From Desmodus rotundus (lineage: Eukaryota; Chordata; Mammalia; Chiroptera; Phyllostomidae): 64,000 nucleotides of DNA. The notes under the pieces were generated by a model. That model ran no database searches, had not been told where the DNA came from, and saw only the letters and a program-made list of their open reading frames with translations. The DNA is taken from positions 124,001 through 188,000 of the forward strand of contig NW_026527555.1 in NCBI RefSeq assembly GCF_022682495.2, read 5' to 3'. Every line of letters starts with the position of its first letter. Within the stretch, counting starts at the first letter, position 1. The translations under genes were made by a program, and so were the position numbers. This document shows positions 22,384 to 34,584 of the stretch, in pieces.

Positions 22384-24417
22384 TCAGTAGCATTTTGGTT
22401 AGGACACAACGCAAAGCTCTGATATATCAGACACCTTCCGTTTAAAGATAGGGTTAGGGTTAGGGCTAGCATTAGGATTGTGGTAAGGATTAGCTTTATT
22501 ATTAGGGTTAGGGTTAGGGTTAAGGATAGGGTTAGGGTTAGGGATAAGGTTAGGGTTAGCGATAGGGTTAGGGTTAGGGTTAGGGTTAGGGTTAGGGTTT
22601 GGGTTCATGTTACAGGTAGGTTTAGGTCTATGGCTAGAGCTAGTTGACGGCCGCAGTTAGAAGAAAGTGTGTCATAGAAGATAGTGTATTTCTTAGCTGT
22701 CATAGTTCTGTGCTTTCATGGAGTGCGTTCATGATGAGAAAGTGATTCTGTAGATCCTTGCACTCAAACACAGCAAGGTAAATGAAAACAGAGCAAAATA
22801 GCTGATCATAGGTTCTGAAGAGGGTATGTGATATGGTACAAGGCACTCATTTCCAATTCAACTGATATGAGCACATTGATCTAGTGCCGCGTTTTTGCTG
22901 AACGCCACTTAACAGGAACATGTTCGTTCCCGAGTAACTTGGCAGCTTTGAAACCGTTCACTCCTGTGCTGTGTGAGAGAAAGTGACTCGAGTAGAGTAA
23001 GGGGACTGCTAGCTGCGCATGCATTGCTACGTTAAAAACACTGTATGGTCAAAGTGAGGCAGTAGGCTGCTGCTTCTCTTCTTCCCGGGGCTACGCTTTT
23101 CTGATGGAAAAAGTACCTAGGAGAAAACTCTACTGGGGACGCTCATTCCCCTGCAAGGACCACAAAGTGCTATGCTAACATTCCCTCCTTTGCGGACGGG
23201 AAATCATTTCCGTAGCTCTTGGGCTATGACAGGAGCCAGAGATCCTATATTGCAGCAAGGTACTTGGGCAGGATGCTGACAAGGGTACGTACTATGTGAG
23301 ACACCACTGCTTTCATGTCCTACTGCAATGAGAACATTGATAACACGTCAAATAGTGTGGATGGCTTTTGTTGAGAACACTTTTCACACGACTTGATGTA
23401 ATCCCTGAATGATGCAGGGGAGCGCAAACTCCTCACTGCTGTATTCTCAGAGTGGAATGAATGCCCCGGTAGGCCCATGAGGTACTTTTCGCTTCTTCCT
23501 CCTTGAACGCTTCACAAACGGGTGGAGTCCGAGGGACGTAGTATTGTCTCCATGGTTTCTTAGGCTACAGCCTTCTTCTCCCATCACATCTCCTACTGAG
23601 ATGGGAACATTGAGAAGACGCTGAACCCGGAGACGGCTTTGGGAAAAAACCCGCTTCCTACGAAATAGGTGGATTCCCGAGTGATTTTGAGGAGCAAACA
23701 AATCTTCACGAATGCAGTATCATCCCCCGGGAGCCCCACAGGCTACTCTGAGATCCACATTCCCTTAGATTTTCAGAGACTTGGAGTCCAAGTCACGTAG
23801 CACGGCCTAGCGGCCTTCCAACGTCCGGATACGCTTTCCCCGCAGCACGCACAATTTGGCGAAAACAGTGGTAGCCAAGCTTACTCTAGTTCAGAGTTGG
23901 CATAGTCCTGTGCTTCCGTTCACTCCTTTGTTTTGGGGAACGCGATTCCGGAACTCTCTGGCTCGCAAAGTTACCGCCAAGGTGATCATACAGAAAACCC
24001 ATTGAAATGACGTTCTAACTCGGCCGGTTCTATCGGCACCCCCTACATTTTGCACTCTACTGAAACGAGTCCATTGACCTAGTGTTACCTGCTGGAGATG
24101 AAATGTGCTAATAAGGCACTTGTATGAAACATCCTGATTCCCTCGTTGTTTGGAAGCTGTGCATGAATTCCTTGCTGTTCTCGCAGAAGGAAATTCCGTC
24201 GAAAAGAGTCAGTGGACTGTGAGCTTCATGTGCATATCTAGGTTGGACCAACAGTTTTGTCCACAGGACATAGTAGTCAGTAGCTGCAGGAAATCTTCGG
24301 ACTCTGCTATTTTGCTGGAATAAAGAGAGCGGCGAAAAGCCCACACTCGCAGCTCATTGTCCTGCAAAGTTCAGATGCTGCTATGCTCCTGTTCGTTCAC
24401 TACCCAGGGAAATGATT
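22384..24417. repeat. Satellite unit 12 (2034 bp)
   Basis: Matches unit 17 in TTTCTTAGCTG, CTTTGAAACC, TTCACAAACGG, AATGCAGTATCATCCCCC and TAGATTTTCAG. The rear end changes to the second-family CCCAGGGAAATG, whereas unit 17 ends CCCATGGAAAATG. This locates one edge of the large duplication. Confidence 0.97.
22451..22603 (+). repeat. Interstitial TTAGGG block, unit 12 (153 bp)
   Basis: First-family form, as in unit 11. Confidence 0.95.
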
Positions 24418-26449
24418 TCAGTAGCATTTTTGTTAGGACACAACGCAAAGCTCTGATATATCAGTCACCTTCCGTTTAAAGATAGGGTTAGGGTTAGGGC
24501 TAGCAATAGGATTGTGGTAAGGATTAGCTTTATTATTAGGGTTAGGGTTAGGGTTAAGGATAGGGTTAGGGTTAGGGATAAGGTTAGGGTTAGCGATAGG
24601 GTTAGGGTTAGGGTTAGGGTTAGGGTTAGGGTTTGGTTTCATGTTACAGGTAGGTTTAGGTCTAGGGCTAGAGCTGCTGACGGCCGCAGTTAGAAGAAAG
24701 TGTGTCATAGAAGATAGTGTATTTCATAGCTGTCATAGTTCTATGCTTTCATGGAGTGCGTTCATGATGAGAAAGTGATTCTGTAGATCCTTGCACTCAA
24801 ACACAGCAAGGTAAATGAAAACAGAGCAAAATAGCTGATCATAGGTTCTGAAGAGGGTATGTGATATGGTACAAGGCACTCATTTCCAATTCAACTGATA
24901 TGAGCACATTGATCTAGTGCCGCGTTTTTGCTGAACGCCACTTAACAGGAACATGTTCGTTCCCGAGTAACTTGGCAGCTTTCAAACCGTTCACTCCTGT
25001 GCTGTGTGAGAGAAAGTGACTCGAGTAGAGTAAGGGGACTGCTAGCTGCGCATGCATTGCTACGTTAAAAACACTGTATGGTCAAAGTGAGGCAGTAGGC
25101 TGCTGCTTCTCTTCTTCCCGGGGCTACGCTTTTCTGATGGAAAAAGTACCTAGGAGAAAACTCTACTGGGGACGCTCATTCCCCTGCAAGGACCACAAAG
25201 TGCTATGCTACATTCCCTCCTTTGCGGACGGGAAATCATTTCCGTAGCTCTTGGGCTATGACAGGAGCCAGAGATCCTATATTGCAGCAAGGTACTTGGG
25301 CAGGATGCTGACAAGGGTACGTACTATGTGAGACACCACTGCTTTCATCTCCTACTGCAATGAGAACATTGATAACACGTCAAATAGTGTGGATGGCTTT
25401 TGTTGAGAACACTTTTCGCACGACTTGATGTAATCCCTGAATGATGCAGGGGAGCGCAAACTCCTCACTGCTGTATTCTCAGAGTGGAATGAATGCCCCG
25501 GTAGGCCCATGAGGTACTTTTCGCTTCTTCCTCCTTGAACGCTTCACGAACGGGTGGAGTCCGAGGGACGTAGTATTGTCTCCATGGTTTCTTAGGCTAC
25601 AGCCTTCTTCTCCCATCACATCTCCTACTGAGATGGGAACATTGAGAAGACGCTGAACCCGGAGACGGCTTTGGGAAAAAACCCGCTTCCTACGAAATAG
25701 GTGGATTCCCGAGTGATTTTGAGGAGCAAACAAATCTTCACGAATGTAGTATCATCCACCGGGAGCCCCACAGGCTACTCTGAGATCCACATTCCCTTAG
25801 ATCTTCAGAGACTTGGAGTCCAAGTCACGTAGCACGGCCTAGCGGCCTTCCAACGTCCGGATACGCTTTCCCCGCAGCACGCACAATTTGGCGAATACAG
25901 TGGTAGCCAAGCTTACTCTAGTTCAGAGTTGGCATAGTCCTGTGCTTCCGTTCACTTCTTTGTTTTGGGGAACGCGATTCCGGAACTCTCTGGCTCGCAA
26001 AGTTACCGCCAAGGTGATCATACAGAAAACCCATTGAAATGACGTTCTAACGCGGCCGGTTCTATCGGCACCCCCTACATTTCGCACTCTACTGAAACGA
26101 GTCCATTGACCTAGTGTTACCTGCTGGAGATGAAATGTGCTAATAAGGCACTTGTATGAAACATCCTGATTCCCTCGTTGTTTGGAAGCTGTGCATGAAT
26201 TCCTTGCTGTTCTCGCAGAAGGAAATTCCGTCGAAAAGTGTCAGTGGACTGTGAGCTTCATGTGCATATCTAGGTTGGACCAACAGTTTTGTCCACAGGA
26301 CATAGTAGTCAGTAGCTGCAGGAAATCTTCGGACTCTGCTATTTTGATGGAATAAAGAGAGCGGCGAAAAGCCCACACTCGCAGCTCATTGTCCTGCAAA
26401 GTTCAGATGCTGCTATGCTCCTGTTCGTTCACTACCCAGGGAAATGATT
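24418..26449. repeat. Satellite unit 13 (2032 bp)
   Basis: Second family. Private: CATTTTTGTTAGG near the start and ATTTTGATGGAATAAAG near 26341. Confidence 0.97.
24485..24636 (+). repeat. Interstitial TTAGGG block, unit 13 (152 bp)
   Basis: Second-family form. Confidence 0.95.
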
Positions 26450-28481
26450 TCAGTAGCATTTTGGTTAGGACACAACGCAAAGCTCTGATATATCAGTCAC
26501 CTTCCGTTTAAAGACAGGGTTAGGGTTAGGGCTAGCAATAGGATTGTGGTAAGGATTAGCTTTATTATTAGGGTTAGGGTTAGGGTTAAGGATAGGGTTA
26601 GGGTTAGGGATAAGGTTAGGGTTAGCGATAGGGTTAGGGTTAGGGTTAGGGTTAGGGTTAGGGTTTGGTTTCATGTTACAGGTAGGTTTAGGTCTAGGGC
26701 TAGAGCTGCTGACGGCCGCAGTTAGAAGAAAGTGTGTCATAGAAGATAGTGTATTTCATAGCTGTCATAGTTCTGTGCTTTCATGGAGTGCGTTCATGAT
26801 GAGAAAGTGATTCTGTAGATCCTTGCACTCAAACACAGCAAGGTAAATGAAAACAGAGCAAAATAGCTGATCATAGGTTCTGAAGAGGGTATGTGATATG
26901 GTACAAGGCACTCATTTCCAATTCAACTGATATGAGCACATTGATCTAGTGCCGCGTTTTTGCTGAACGCCACTTAACAGGAACATGTTCGTTCCCGAGT
27001 AACTTGGCAGCTTTCAAACCGTTCACTCCTGTGCTGTGTGAGAGAAAGTGACTCGAGTAGAGTAAGGGGACTGCTAGCTGCGCATGCATTGCTACGTTAA
27101 AAACACTGTATGGTCAAAGTGAGGCAGTAGGCTGCTGCTTCTCTTCTTCCCGGGGCTACGCTTTTCTGATGGAAAAAGTACCTAGGAGAAAACTCTACTG
27201 GGGACGCTCATTCCCCTGCAAGGACCACAAAGTGCTATGCTACATTCCCTCCTTTGCGGACGGGAAATCATTTCCGTAGCTCTTGGGCTATGACAGGAGC
27301 CAGAGATCCTATATTGCAGCAAGGTACTTGGGCAGGATGCTGACAAGGGTACGTACTATGTGAGACACCACTGCTTTCATCTCCTACTGCAATGAGAACA
27401 TTGATAACACGTCAAATAGTGTGGATGGCTTTTGTTGAGAACACTTTTCGCACGACTTGATGTAATCCCTGAATGATGCAGGGGAGCGCAAACTCCTCAC
27501 TGCTGTATTCTCAGAGTGGAATGAATGCCCCGGTAGGCCCATGAGGTACTTTTCGCTTCTTCCTCCTTGAACGCTTCACGAACGGGTGGAGTCCGAGGGA
27601 CGTAGTATTGTCTCCATGGTTTCTTAGGCTACAGCCTTCTTCTCCCATCACATCTCCTACTGAGATGGGAACATTGAGAAGACGCTGAACCCGGAGACGG
27701 CTTTGGGAAAAAACCCGCTTCCTACGAAATAGGTGGATTCCCGAGTGATTTTGAGGAGCAAACAAATCTTCACGAATGTAGTATCATCCACCGGGAGCCC
27801 CACAGGCTACTCTGAGATCCACATTCCCTTAGATCTTCAGAGACTTGGAGTCCAAGTCACGTAGCACGGCCTAGCGGCCTTCCAACGTCCGGATACGCTT
27901 TCCCCGCAGCACGCACAATTTGGCGAATACAGTGGTAGCCAAGCTTACTCTAGTTCAGAGTTGGCATAGTCCTGTGCTTCCGTTCACTTCTTTGTTTTGG
28001 GGAACGCGATTCCGGAACTCTCTGGCTCGCAAAGTTACCGCCAAGGTGATCATACAGAAAACCCATTGAAATGACGTTCTAACGCGGCCGGTTCGATCGG
28101 CACCCCCTACATTTCGCACTCTACTGAAACGAGTCCATTGACCTAGTGTTACCTGCTGGAGATGAAATGTGCTAATAAGGCACTTGTATGAAACATCCTG
28201 ATTCCCTCGTTGTTTGGAAGCTGTGCATGAATTCCTTGCTGTTCTCGCAGAAGGAAATTCCGTCGAAAAGTGTCAGTGGACTGTGAGCTTCATGTGCATA
28301 TCTAGGTTGGACCAACAGTTTTGTCCACAGGACATAGTAGTCAGTAGCTGCAGGAAATCTTCGGACTCTGCTATTTTGCTGGAATAAAGAGAGCGGCGAA
28401 AAGCCCACACTCGCAGCTCATTGTCCTGCAAAGTTCAGATGCTGCTATGCTCCTGTTCGTTCACTACCCAGGGAAATGATT
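26450..28481. repeat. Satellite unit 14 (2032 bp)
   Basis: Second family, but with CTGTGCTTTC instead of CTATGCTTTC. Private GGTTCGATCGG near 28090. Confidence 0.97.
26517..26668 (+). repeat. Interstitial TTAGGG block, unit 14 (152 bp)
   Basis: Second-family form, preceded by AAAGACAGGG, a private change. Confidence 0.95.
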
Positions 28482-30515
28482 TCAGTAGCATTTTGGTTAG
28501 GACACAACGCAAAGCTCTGATATATCAGTCACCTTCCGTTTAAAGATAGGGTTAGGGTTAGGGCTAGCAATAGGATTGTGGTAAGGATTAGCTTTATTAT
28601 TAGGGTTAGGGTTAGGGTTAAGGATAGGGTTAGGGTTAGGGATAAGGTTAGGGTTAGCGATAGGGTTAGGGTTAGGGTTAGGGTTAGGGTTAGGGTTTGG
28701 TTTCATGTTACAGGTAGGTTTAGGTCTAGGGCTAGAGCTGCTGACGGCCGCAGTTAGAAGAAAGTGTGTCATAGAAGATAGTGTATTTCATAGCTGTCAT
28801 AGTTCTATGCTTTCATGGAGTGCGTTCATGATGAGAAAGTGATTCTGTAGATCCCTGCACTCAAACACAGCAAGGTAAATGAAAACAGAGCAAAATAGCT
28901 GATCATAGGTTCTGAAGAGGGTATGTGATATGGTACAAGGCACTCATTTCCAATTCAACTGATATGAGCACATTGATCTAGTGCCGCGTTTTTGCTGAAC
29001 GCCACTTAACAGGAACATGTTCGTTCCCGAGTAACTTGGCAGCTTTGAAACCGTTCACTCCTGTGCTGTGTGAGAGAAAGTGACTCGAGTAGAGTAAGGG
29101 GACTGCTAGCTGCGCATGCATTGCTACGTTAAAAACACTGTATGGTCAAAGTGAGGCAGTAGGCTGCTGCTTCTCTTCTTCCCGGGGCTACGCTTTTCTG
29201 ATGGAAAAAGTACCTAGGAGAAAACTCTACTGGGGACGCTCATTCCCCTGCAAGGACCACAAAGTGCTATGCTAACATTCCCTCCTTTGCGGACGGGAAA
29301 TCATTTCCGTAGCTCTTGGGCTATGACAGGAGCCAGAGATCCTATATTGCAGCAAGGTACTTGGGCAGGATGCTGACAAGGGTACGTACTATGTGAGACA
29401 CCACTGCTTTCATGTCCTACTGCAATGAGAACTTTGATAACACGTCAAATAGTGTGGATGGCTTTTGTTGAGAACACTTTTCACACGACTTGATGTAATC
29501 CCTGAATGATGCAGGGGAGCGCAAACTCCTCACTGCTGTATTCTCAGAGTGGAATGAATGCCCTGGTAGGCCCCTGAGGTACTTTTCGCTTCTTCCTCCT
29601 TGAACGCTTCACGAACGGTTGGAGTCCGAGGGACGTAGTATTGTCTCCATGGTTTCTTAGGCTACAGCCTTCTTCTCCCATCACATCTCCTACTGAGATG
29701 GGAACATTGAGAAGACGCTGAACCCGGAGACGGCTTTGGGAAAAAACCCGCTTCCTACGAAATAGGTGGATTCCCGAGTGATTTTGAGGAGCAAACAAAT
29801 CTTCACGAATGTAGTATCATCCACCGGGAGCCCCACAGGCTACTCTGAGATCCACATTCCCTTAGATCTTCAGAGACTTGGAGTCCAAGTCACGTAGCAC
29901 GGCCTAGCGGCCTTCCAACGTCCGGATACGCTTTCCCCGCAGCACGCACAATTTGGCGAAAACAGTGGTAGCCAAGCTTACTCTAGTTCAGAGTTGGCAT
30001 AGTCCTGTGCTTCCGTTCACTCCTTTGTTTTGGGGAACGCGATTCCGGAACTCTCTGGCTCGCAAAGTTACCGCCAAGGTGATCATACAGAAAACCCATT
30101 GAAATGACGTTCTAACTCGGCCGGTTCTATCGGCACCCCCTACATTTTGCACTCTACTGAAACGAGTCCATTGACCTAGTGTTACCCGCTGGAGATGAAA
30201 TGTGCTAATAAGGCACTTGTATGAAACATCCTGATTCCCTAGTTGTTTGGAAGCTGTGCATGAATTCCTTGCTGTTCTCGCAGAAGGAAATTCCGTCGAA
30301 AAGAGTCAGTGGACTGTGAGCTTCATGTGCATATCTAGGTTGGACCAACAGTTTTGTCCACAGGACATAGTAGTCAGTAGCTGCAGGAAATCTTCGGACT
30401 CTGCTATTTTGCTGGAATAAAGAGAGCGGCGAAAAGCCCACACTCGCAGCTCATTGTCCTGCAAAGTTCAGATGCTGCTATGCTCCTGTTCGTTCACTAC
30501 CCATGGAAAATGATT
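28482..30515. repeat. Satellite unit 15 (2034 bp), counterpart of unit 10
   Basis: Has the same second-to-other family switch as unit 10. Private: GATCCCTGCAC (about 28850) and GGCCCCTGAGG (about 29569). Confidence 0.97.
28549..28700 (+). repeat. Interstitial TTAGGG block, unit 15 (152 bp)
   Basis: Second-family form. Lacks the GGAATAAGG change of unit 10. Confidence 0.95.
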
Positions 30516-32549
30516 TCAGTAGCATTTTGGTTAGGACACAACGCAAAGCTCTGATATATCAGACACCTTCCGTTTAAAGATAGGGTTAGGGTTAGGGCTA
30601 GCATTAGGATTGTGGTAAGGATTAGCTTTATTATTAGGGTTAGGGTTAGGGTTAAGGATAGGGTTAGGGTTAGGGATAAGGTTAGGGTTAGCGATAGGGT
30701 TAGGGTTAGGGTTAGGGTTAGGGTTAGGGTTTGGGTTCATGTTACAGGTAGGTTTAGGTCTATGGCTAGAGCTAGTTGACGGCCGCAGTTAGAAGAAAGT
30801 GTGTCATAGAAGATAGTGTATTTCATAGCTGTCATAGTTCTGTGCTTTCATGGAGTGCGTTCATGATGAGAAAGTGATTCTGTAGATCCTTGCACTCAAA
30901 CACAGCAAGGTAAATGAAAACAGAGCAAAATAGCTGATCATAGGTTCTGAAGAGGGTATGTGATATGGTACAAGGCACTCATTTCCAATTCAACTGATAT
31001 GAGCACATTGATCTAGTGCCGCGTTTTTGCTGAACGCCACTTAACAGGAACATGTTCGTTCCCGAGTAACTTGGCAGCTTTCAAACCGTTCACTCCTGTG
31101 CTGTGTGAGAGAAAGTGACTCGAGTAGAGTAAGGGGACTGCTAGCTGCGCATGCATTGCTACGTTAAAAACACTGTATGGTCAAAGTGAGGCAGTAGGCT
31201 GCTGCTTCTCTTCTTCCCGGGGCTACGCTTTTCTGATGGAAAAAGTACCTAGGAGAAAACTCTACTGGGGACGCTCATTCCCCTGCAAGGACCAAAAAGT
31301 GCTATGCTAACATTCCCTCCTTTGCGGACGGGAAATCATTTCCGTAGCTCTTGGGCTATGACAGGAGCCAGAGATCCTATATTGCAGCAAGGTACTTGGG
31401 CAGGATGCTGACAAGGGTACGTACTATGTGAGACACCACTGCTTTCATCTCCTACTGCAATGAGAACATTGATAGCACGTCAAATAGTGTGGATGGCTTT
31501 TGTTGAGAACACTTTTCGCACGACTTGATGTAATCCCTGAATGATGCAGGGGAGCGCAAACTCCTCACTGCTGTATTCTCAGAGTGGAATGAATGCCCCG
31601 GTAGGCCCATGAGGTACTTTTCGCTTCTTCCTCCTTGAACGCTTCACGAACGGGTGGAGTCCGAGGGACGTAGTATTGTCTCCATGGTTTCTTAGGCTAC
31701 AGCCTTCTTCTCCCATCACATCTCCTACTGAGATGGGAACATTGAGAAGACGCTGAACCCGGAGACGGCTTTGGGAAAAAACCCGCTTCCTACGAAATAG
31801 GTGGATTCCCGAGTGATTTTGAGGAGCAAACAAATCTTCACGAATGTAGTATCATCCACCGGGAGCCCCACAGGCTACTCTGAGATCCACATTCCCTTAG
31901 ATCTTCAGAGACTTGGAGTCCAAGTCACGTAGCACGGCCTAGCGGCCTTCCAACGTCCGGATACGCTTTCCCCGCAGCACGCACAATTTGGCGAAAACAG
32001 TGGTAGCCAAGCTTACTCTAGTTCAGAGTTGGCATAGTCCTGTGCTTCCGTTCACTCCTTTGTTTTGGGGAACGCGATTCCGGAACTCTCTGGCTCGCAA
32101 AGTTACCGCCAAGGTGATCATACAGAAAACCCATTGAAATGACGTTCTAACTCGGCCGGTTCTATCGGCACCCCCTACATTTCGCACTCTACTGAAACGA
32201 GTCCATTGACCTAGTGTTACCCGCTGGAGATGAAATGTGCTAATAAGGCACTTGTATGAAACATCCTGATTCCCTAGTTGTTTGGAAGCTGTGCATGAAT
32301 TCCTTGCTGTTCTCGCAGAAGGAAATTCCGTCGAAAAGAGTCAGTGGACTGTGAGCTTCATGTGCATATCTAGGTTGGACCAACAGTTTTGTCCACAGGA
32401 CATAGTAGTCAGTAGCTGCAGGAAATCTTAGGACTCTGCTATTTTGCTGGAATAAAGAGAGCGGCGAAAAGCCCACACTCGCAGCTCATTGTCCTGCAAA
32501 GTTCAGATGCTGCTATGCTCCTGTTCGTTCACTACCCATGGAAATGATT
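30516..32549. repeat. Satellite unit 16 (2034 bp), counterpart of unit 11
   Basis: Shares the unit 11 markers GATAGCACGTC and AATCTTAGGAC. Private GACCAAAAAGTGC near 31290, and TTACCCGCTGG where unit 11 has TTACCTGCTGG. Confidence 0.97.
30583..30735 (+). repeat. Interstitial TTAGGG block, unit 16 (153 bp)
   Basis: Same as unit 11. Confidence 0.95.
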
Positions 32550-34584
32550 TCAGTAGCATTTTGGTTAGGACACAACGCAAAGCTCTGATATATCAGACAC
32601 CTTCCGTTTAAAGATAGGGTTAGGGTTAGGGCTAGCATTAGGATTGTGGTAAGGATTAGCTTTATTATTAGGGTTAGGGTTAGGGTTAAGGATAGGGTTA
32701 GGGTTAGGGATAAGGTTAGGGTTAGCGATAGGGTTAGGGTTAGGGTTAGGGTTAGGGTTAGGGTTTGGGTTCATGTTACAGGTAGGTTTAGGTCTATGGC
32801 TAGAGCTAGTTGACGGCCGCAGTTAGAAGAAAGTGTGTCATAGAAGATAGTGTATTTCTTAGCTGTCATAGTTCTGTGCTTTCATGGAGTGCGTTCATGA
32901 TGAGAAAGTGATTCTGTAGATCCTTGCACTCAAACACAGCAAGGTAAATGAAAACAGAGCAAAATAGCTGATCATAGGTTCTGAAGAGGGTATGTGATAT
33001 GGTACAAGGCACTCATTTCCAATTCAACTGATATGAGCACATTGATCTAGTGCCGCGTTTTTGCTGAACGCCACTTAACAGGAACATGTTCGTTCCCGAG
33101 TAACTTGGCAGCTTTGAAACCGTTCACTCCTGTGCTGTGTGAGAGAAAGTGACTCGAGTAGAGTAAGGGGACTGCTAGCTGCGCATGCATTGCTACGTTA
33201 AAAACACTGTATGGTCAAAGTGAGGCAGTAGGCTGCTGCTTCTCTTCTTCCCGGGGCTACGCTTTTCTGATGGAAAAAGTACCTAGGAGAAAACTCTACT
33301 GGGGACGCTCATTCCCCTGCAAGGACCACAAAGTGCTATGCTAACATTCCCTCCTTTGCGGACGGGAAATCATTTCCGTAGCTCTTGGGCTATGACAGGA
33401 GCCAGAGATCCTATATTGCAGCAAGGTACTTGGGCAGGATGCTGACAAGGGTACGTACTATGTGAGACACCACTGCTTTCATGTCCTACTGCAATGAGAA
33501 CATTGATAACACGTCAAATAGTGTGGATGGCTTTTGTTGAGAACACTTTTCACACGACTTGATGTAATCCCTGAATGATGCAGGGGAGCGCAAACTCCTC
33601 ACTGCTGTATTCTCAGAGTGGAATGAATGCCCCGGTAGGCCCATGAGGTACTTTTCGCTTCTTCCTCCTTGAACGCTTCACAAACGGGTGGAGTCCGAGG
33701 GACGTAGTATTGTCTCCATGGTTTCTTAGGCTACAGCCTTCTTCTCCCATCACATCTCCTACTGAGATGGGAACATTGAGAAGACGCTGAACCCGGAGAC
33801 GGCTTTGGGAAAAAACCCGCTTCCTACGAAATAGGTGGATTCCCGAGTGATTTTGAGGAGCAAACAAATCTTCACGAATGCAGTATCATCCCCCGGGAGC
33901 CCCACAGGCTACTCTGAGATCCACATTCCCTTAGATTTTCAGAGACTTGGAGTCCAAGTCACGTAGCACGGCCTAGCGGCCTTCCAACGTCCGGATACGC
34001 TTTCCCCGCAGCACGCACAATTTGGCGAAAACAGTGGTAGCCAAGCTTACTCTAGTTCAGAGTTGGCATAGTCCTGTGCTTCCGTTCACTCCTTTGTTTT
34101 GGGGAACGCGATTCCGGAACTCTCTGGCTCGCAAAGTTACCGCCAAGGTGATCATACAGAAAACCCATTGAAATGACGTTCTAACTCGGCCGGTTCTATC
34201 GGCACCCCCTACATTTCGCACTCTACTGAAACGAGTCCATTGACCTAGTGTTACCTGCTGGAGATGAAATGTGCTAATAAGGCACTTGTATGAAACATCC
34301 TGATTCCCTCGTTGTTTGGAAGCTGTGCATGAATTCCTTGCTGTTCTCGCAGAAGGAAATTCCGTCGAAAAGAGTCAGTGGACTGTGAGCTTCATGTGCA
34401 TATCTAGGTTGGACCAACAGTTTTGTCCACAGGACATAGTAGTCAGTAGCTGCAGGAAATCTTCGGACTCTGCTATTTTGCTGGAATAAAGAGAGCGGCG
34501 AAAAGCCCACACTCGCAGCTCATTGTCCTGCAAAGTTCAGATGCTGCTATGCTCCTGTTCGTTCACTACCCATGGAAAATGATT
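32550..34584. repeat. Satellite unit 17 (2035 bp), counterpart of unit 12
   Basis: Shares at least five rare variants with unit 12 up to about 33940. The copies then diverge: TTTCGCACTC here against TTTTGCACTC in unit 12. Confidence 0.97.
32617..32769 (+). repeat. Interstitial TTAGGG block, unit 17 (153 bp)
   Basis: Same as unit 12. Confidence 0.95.
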
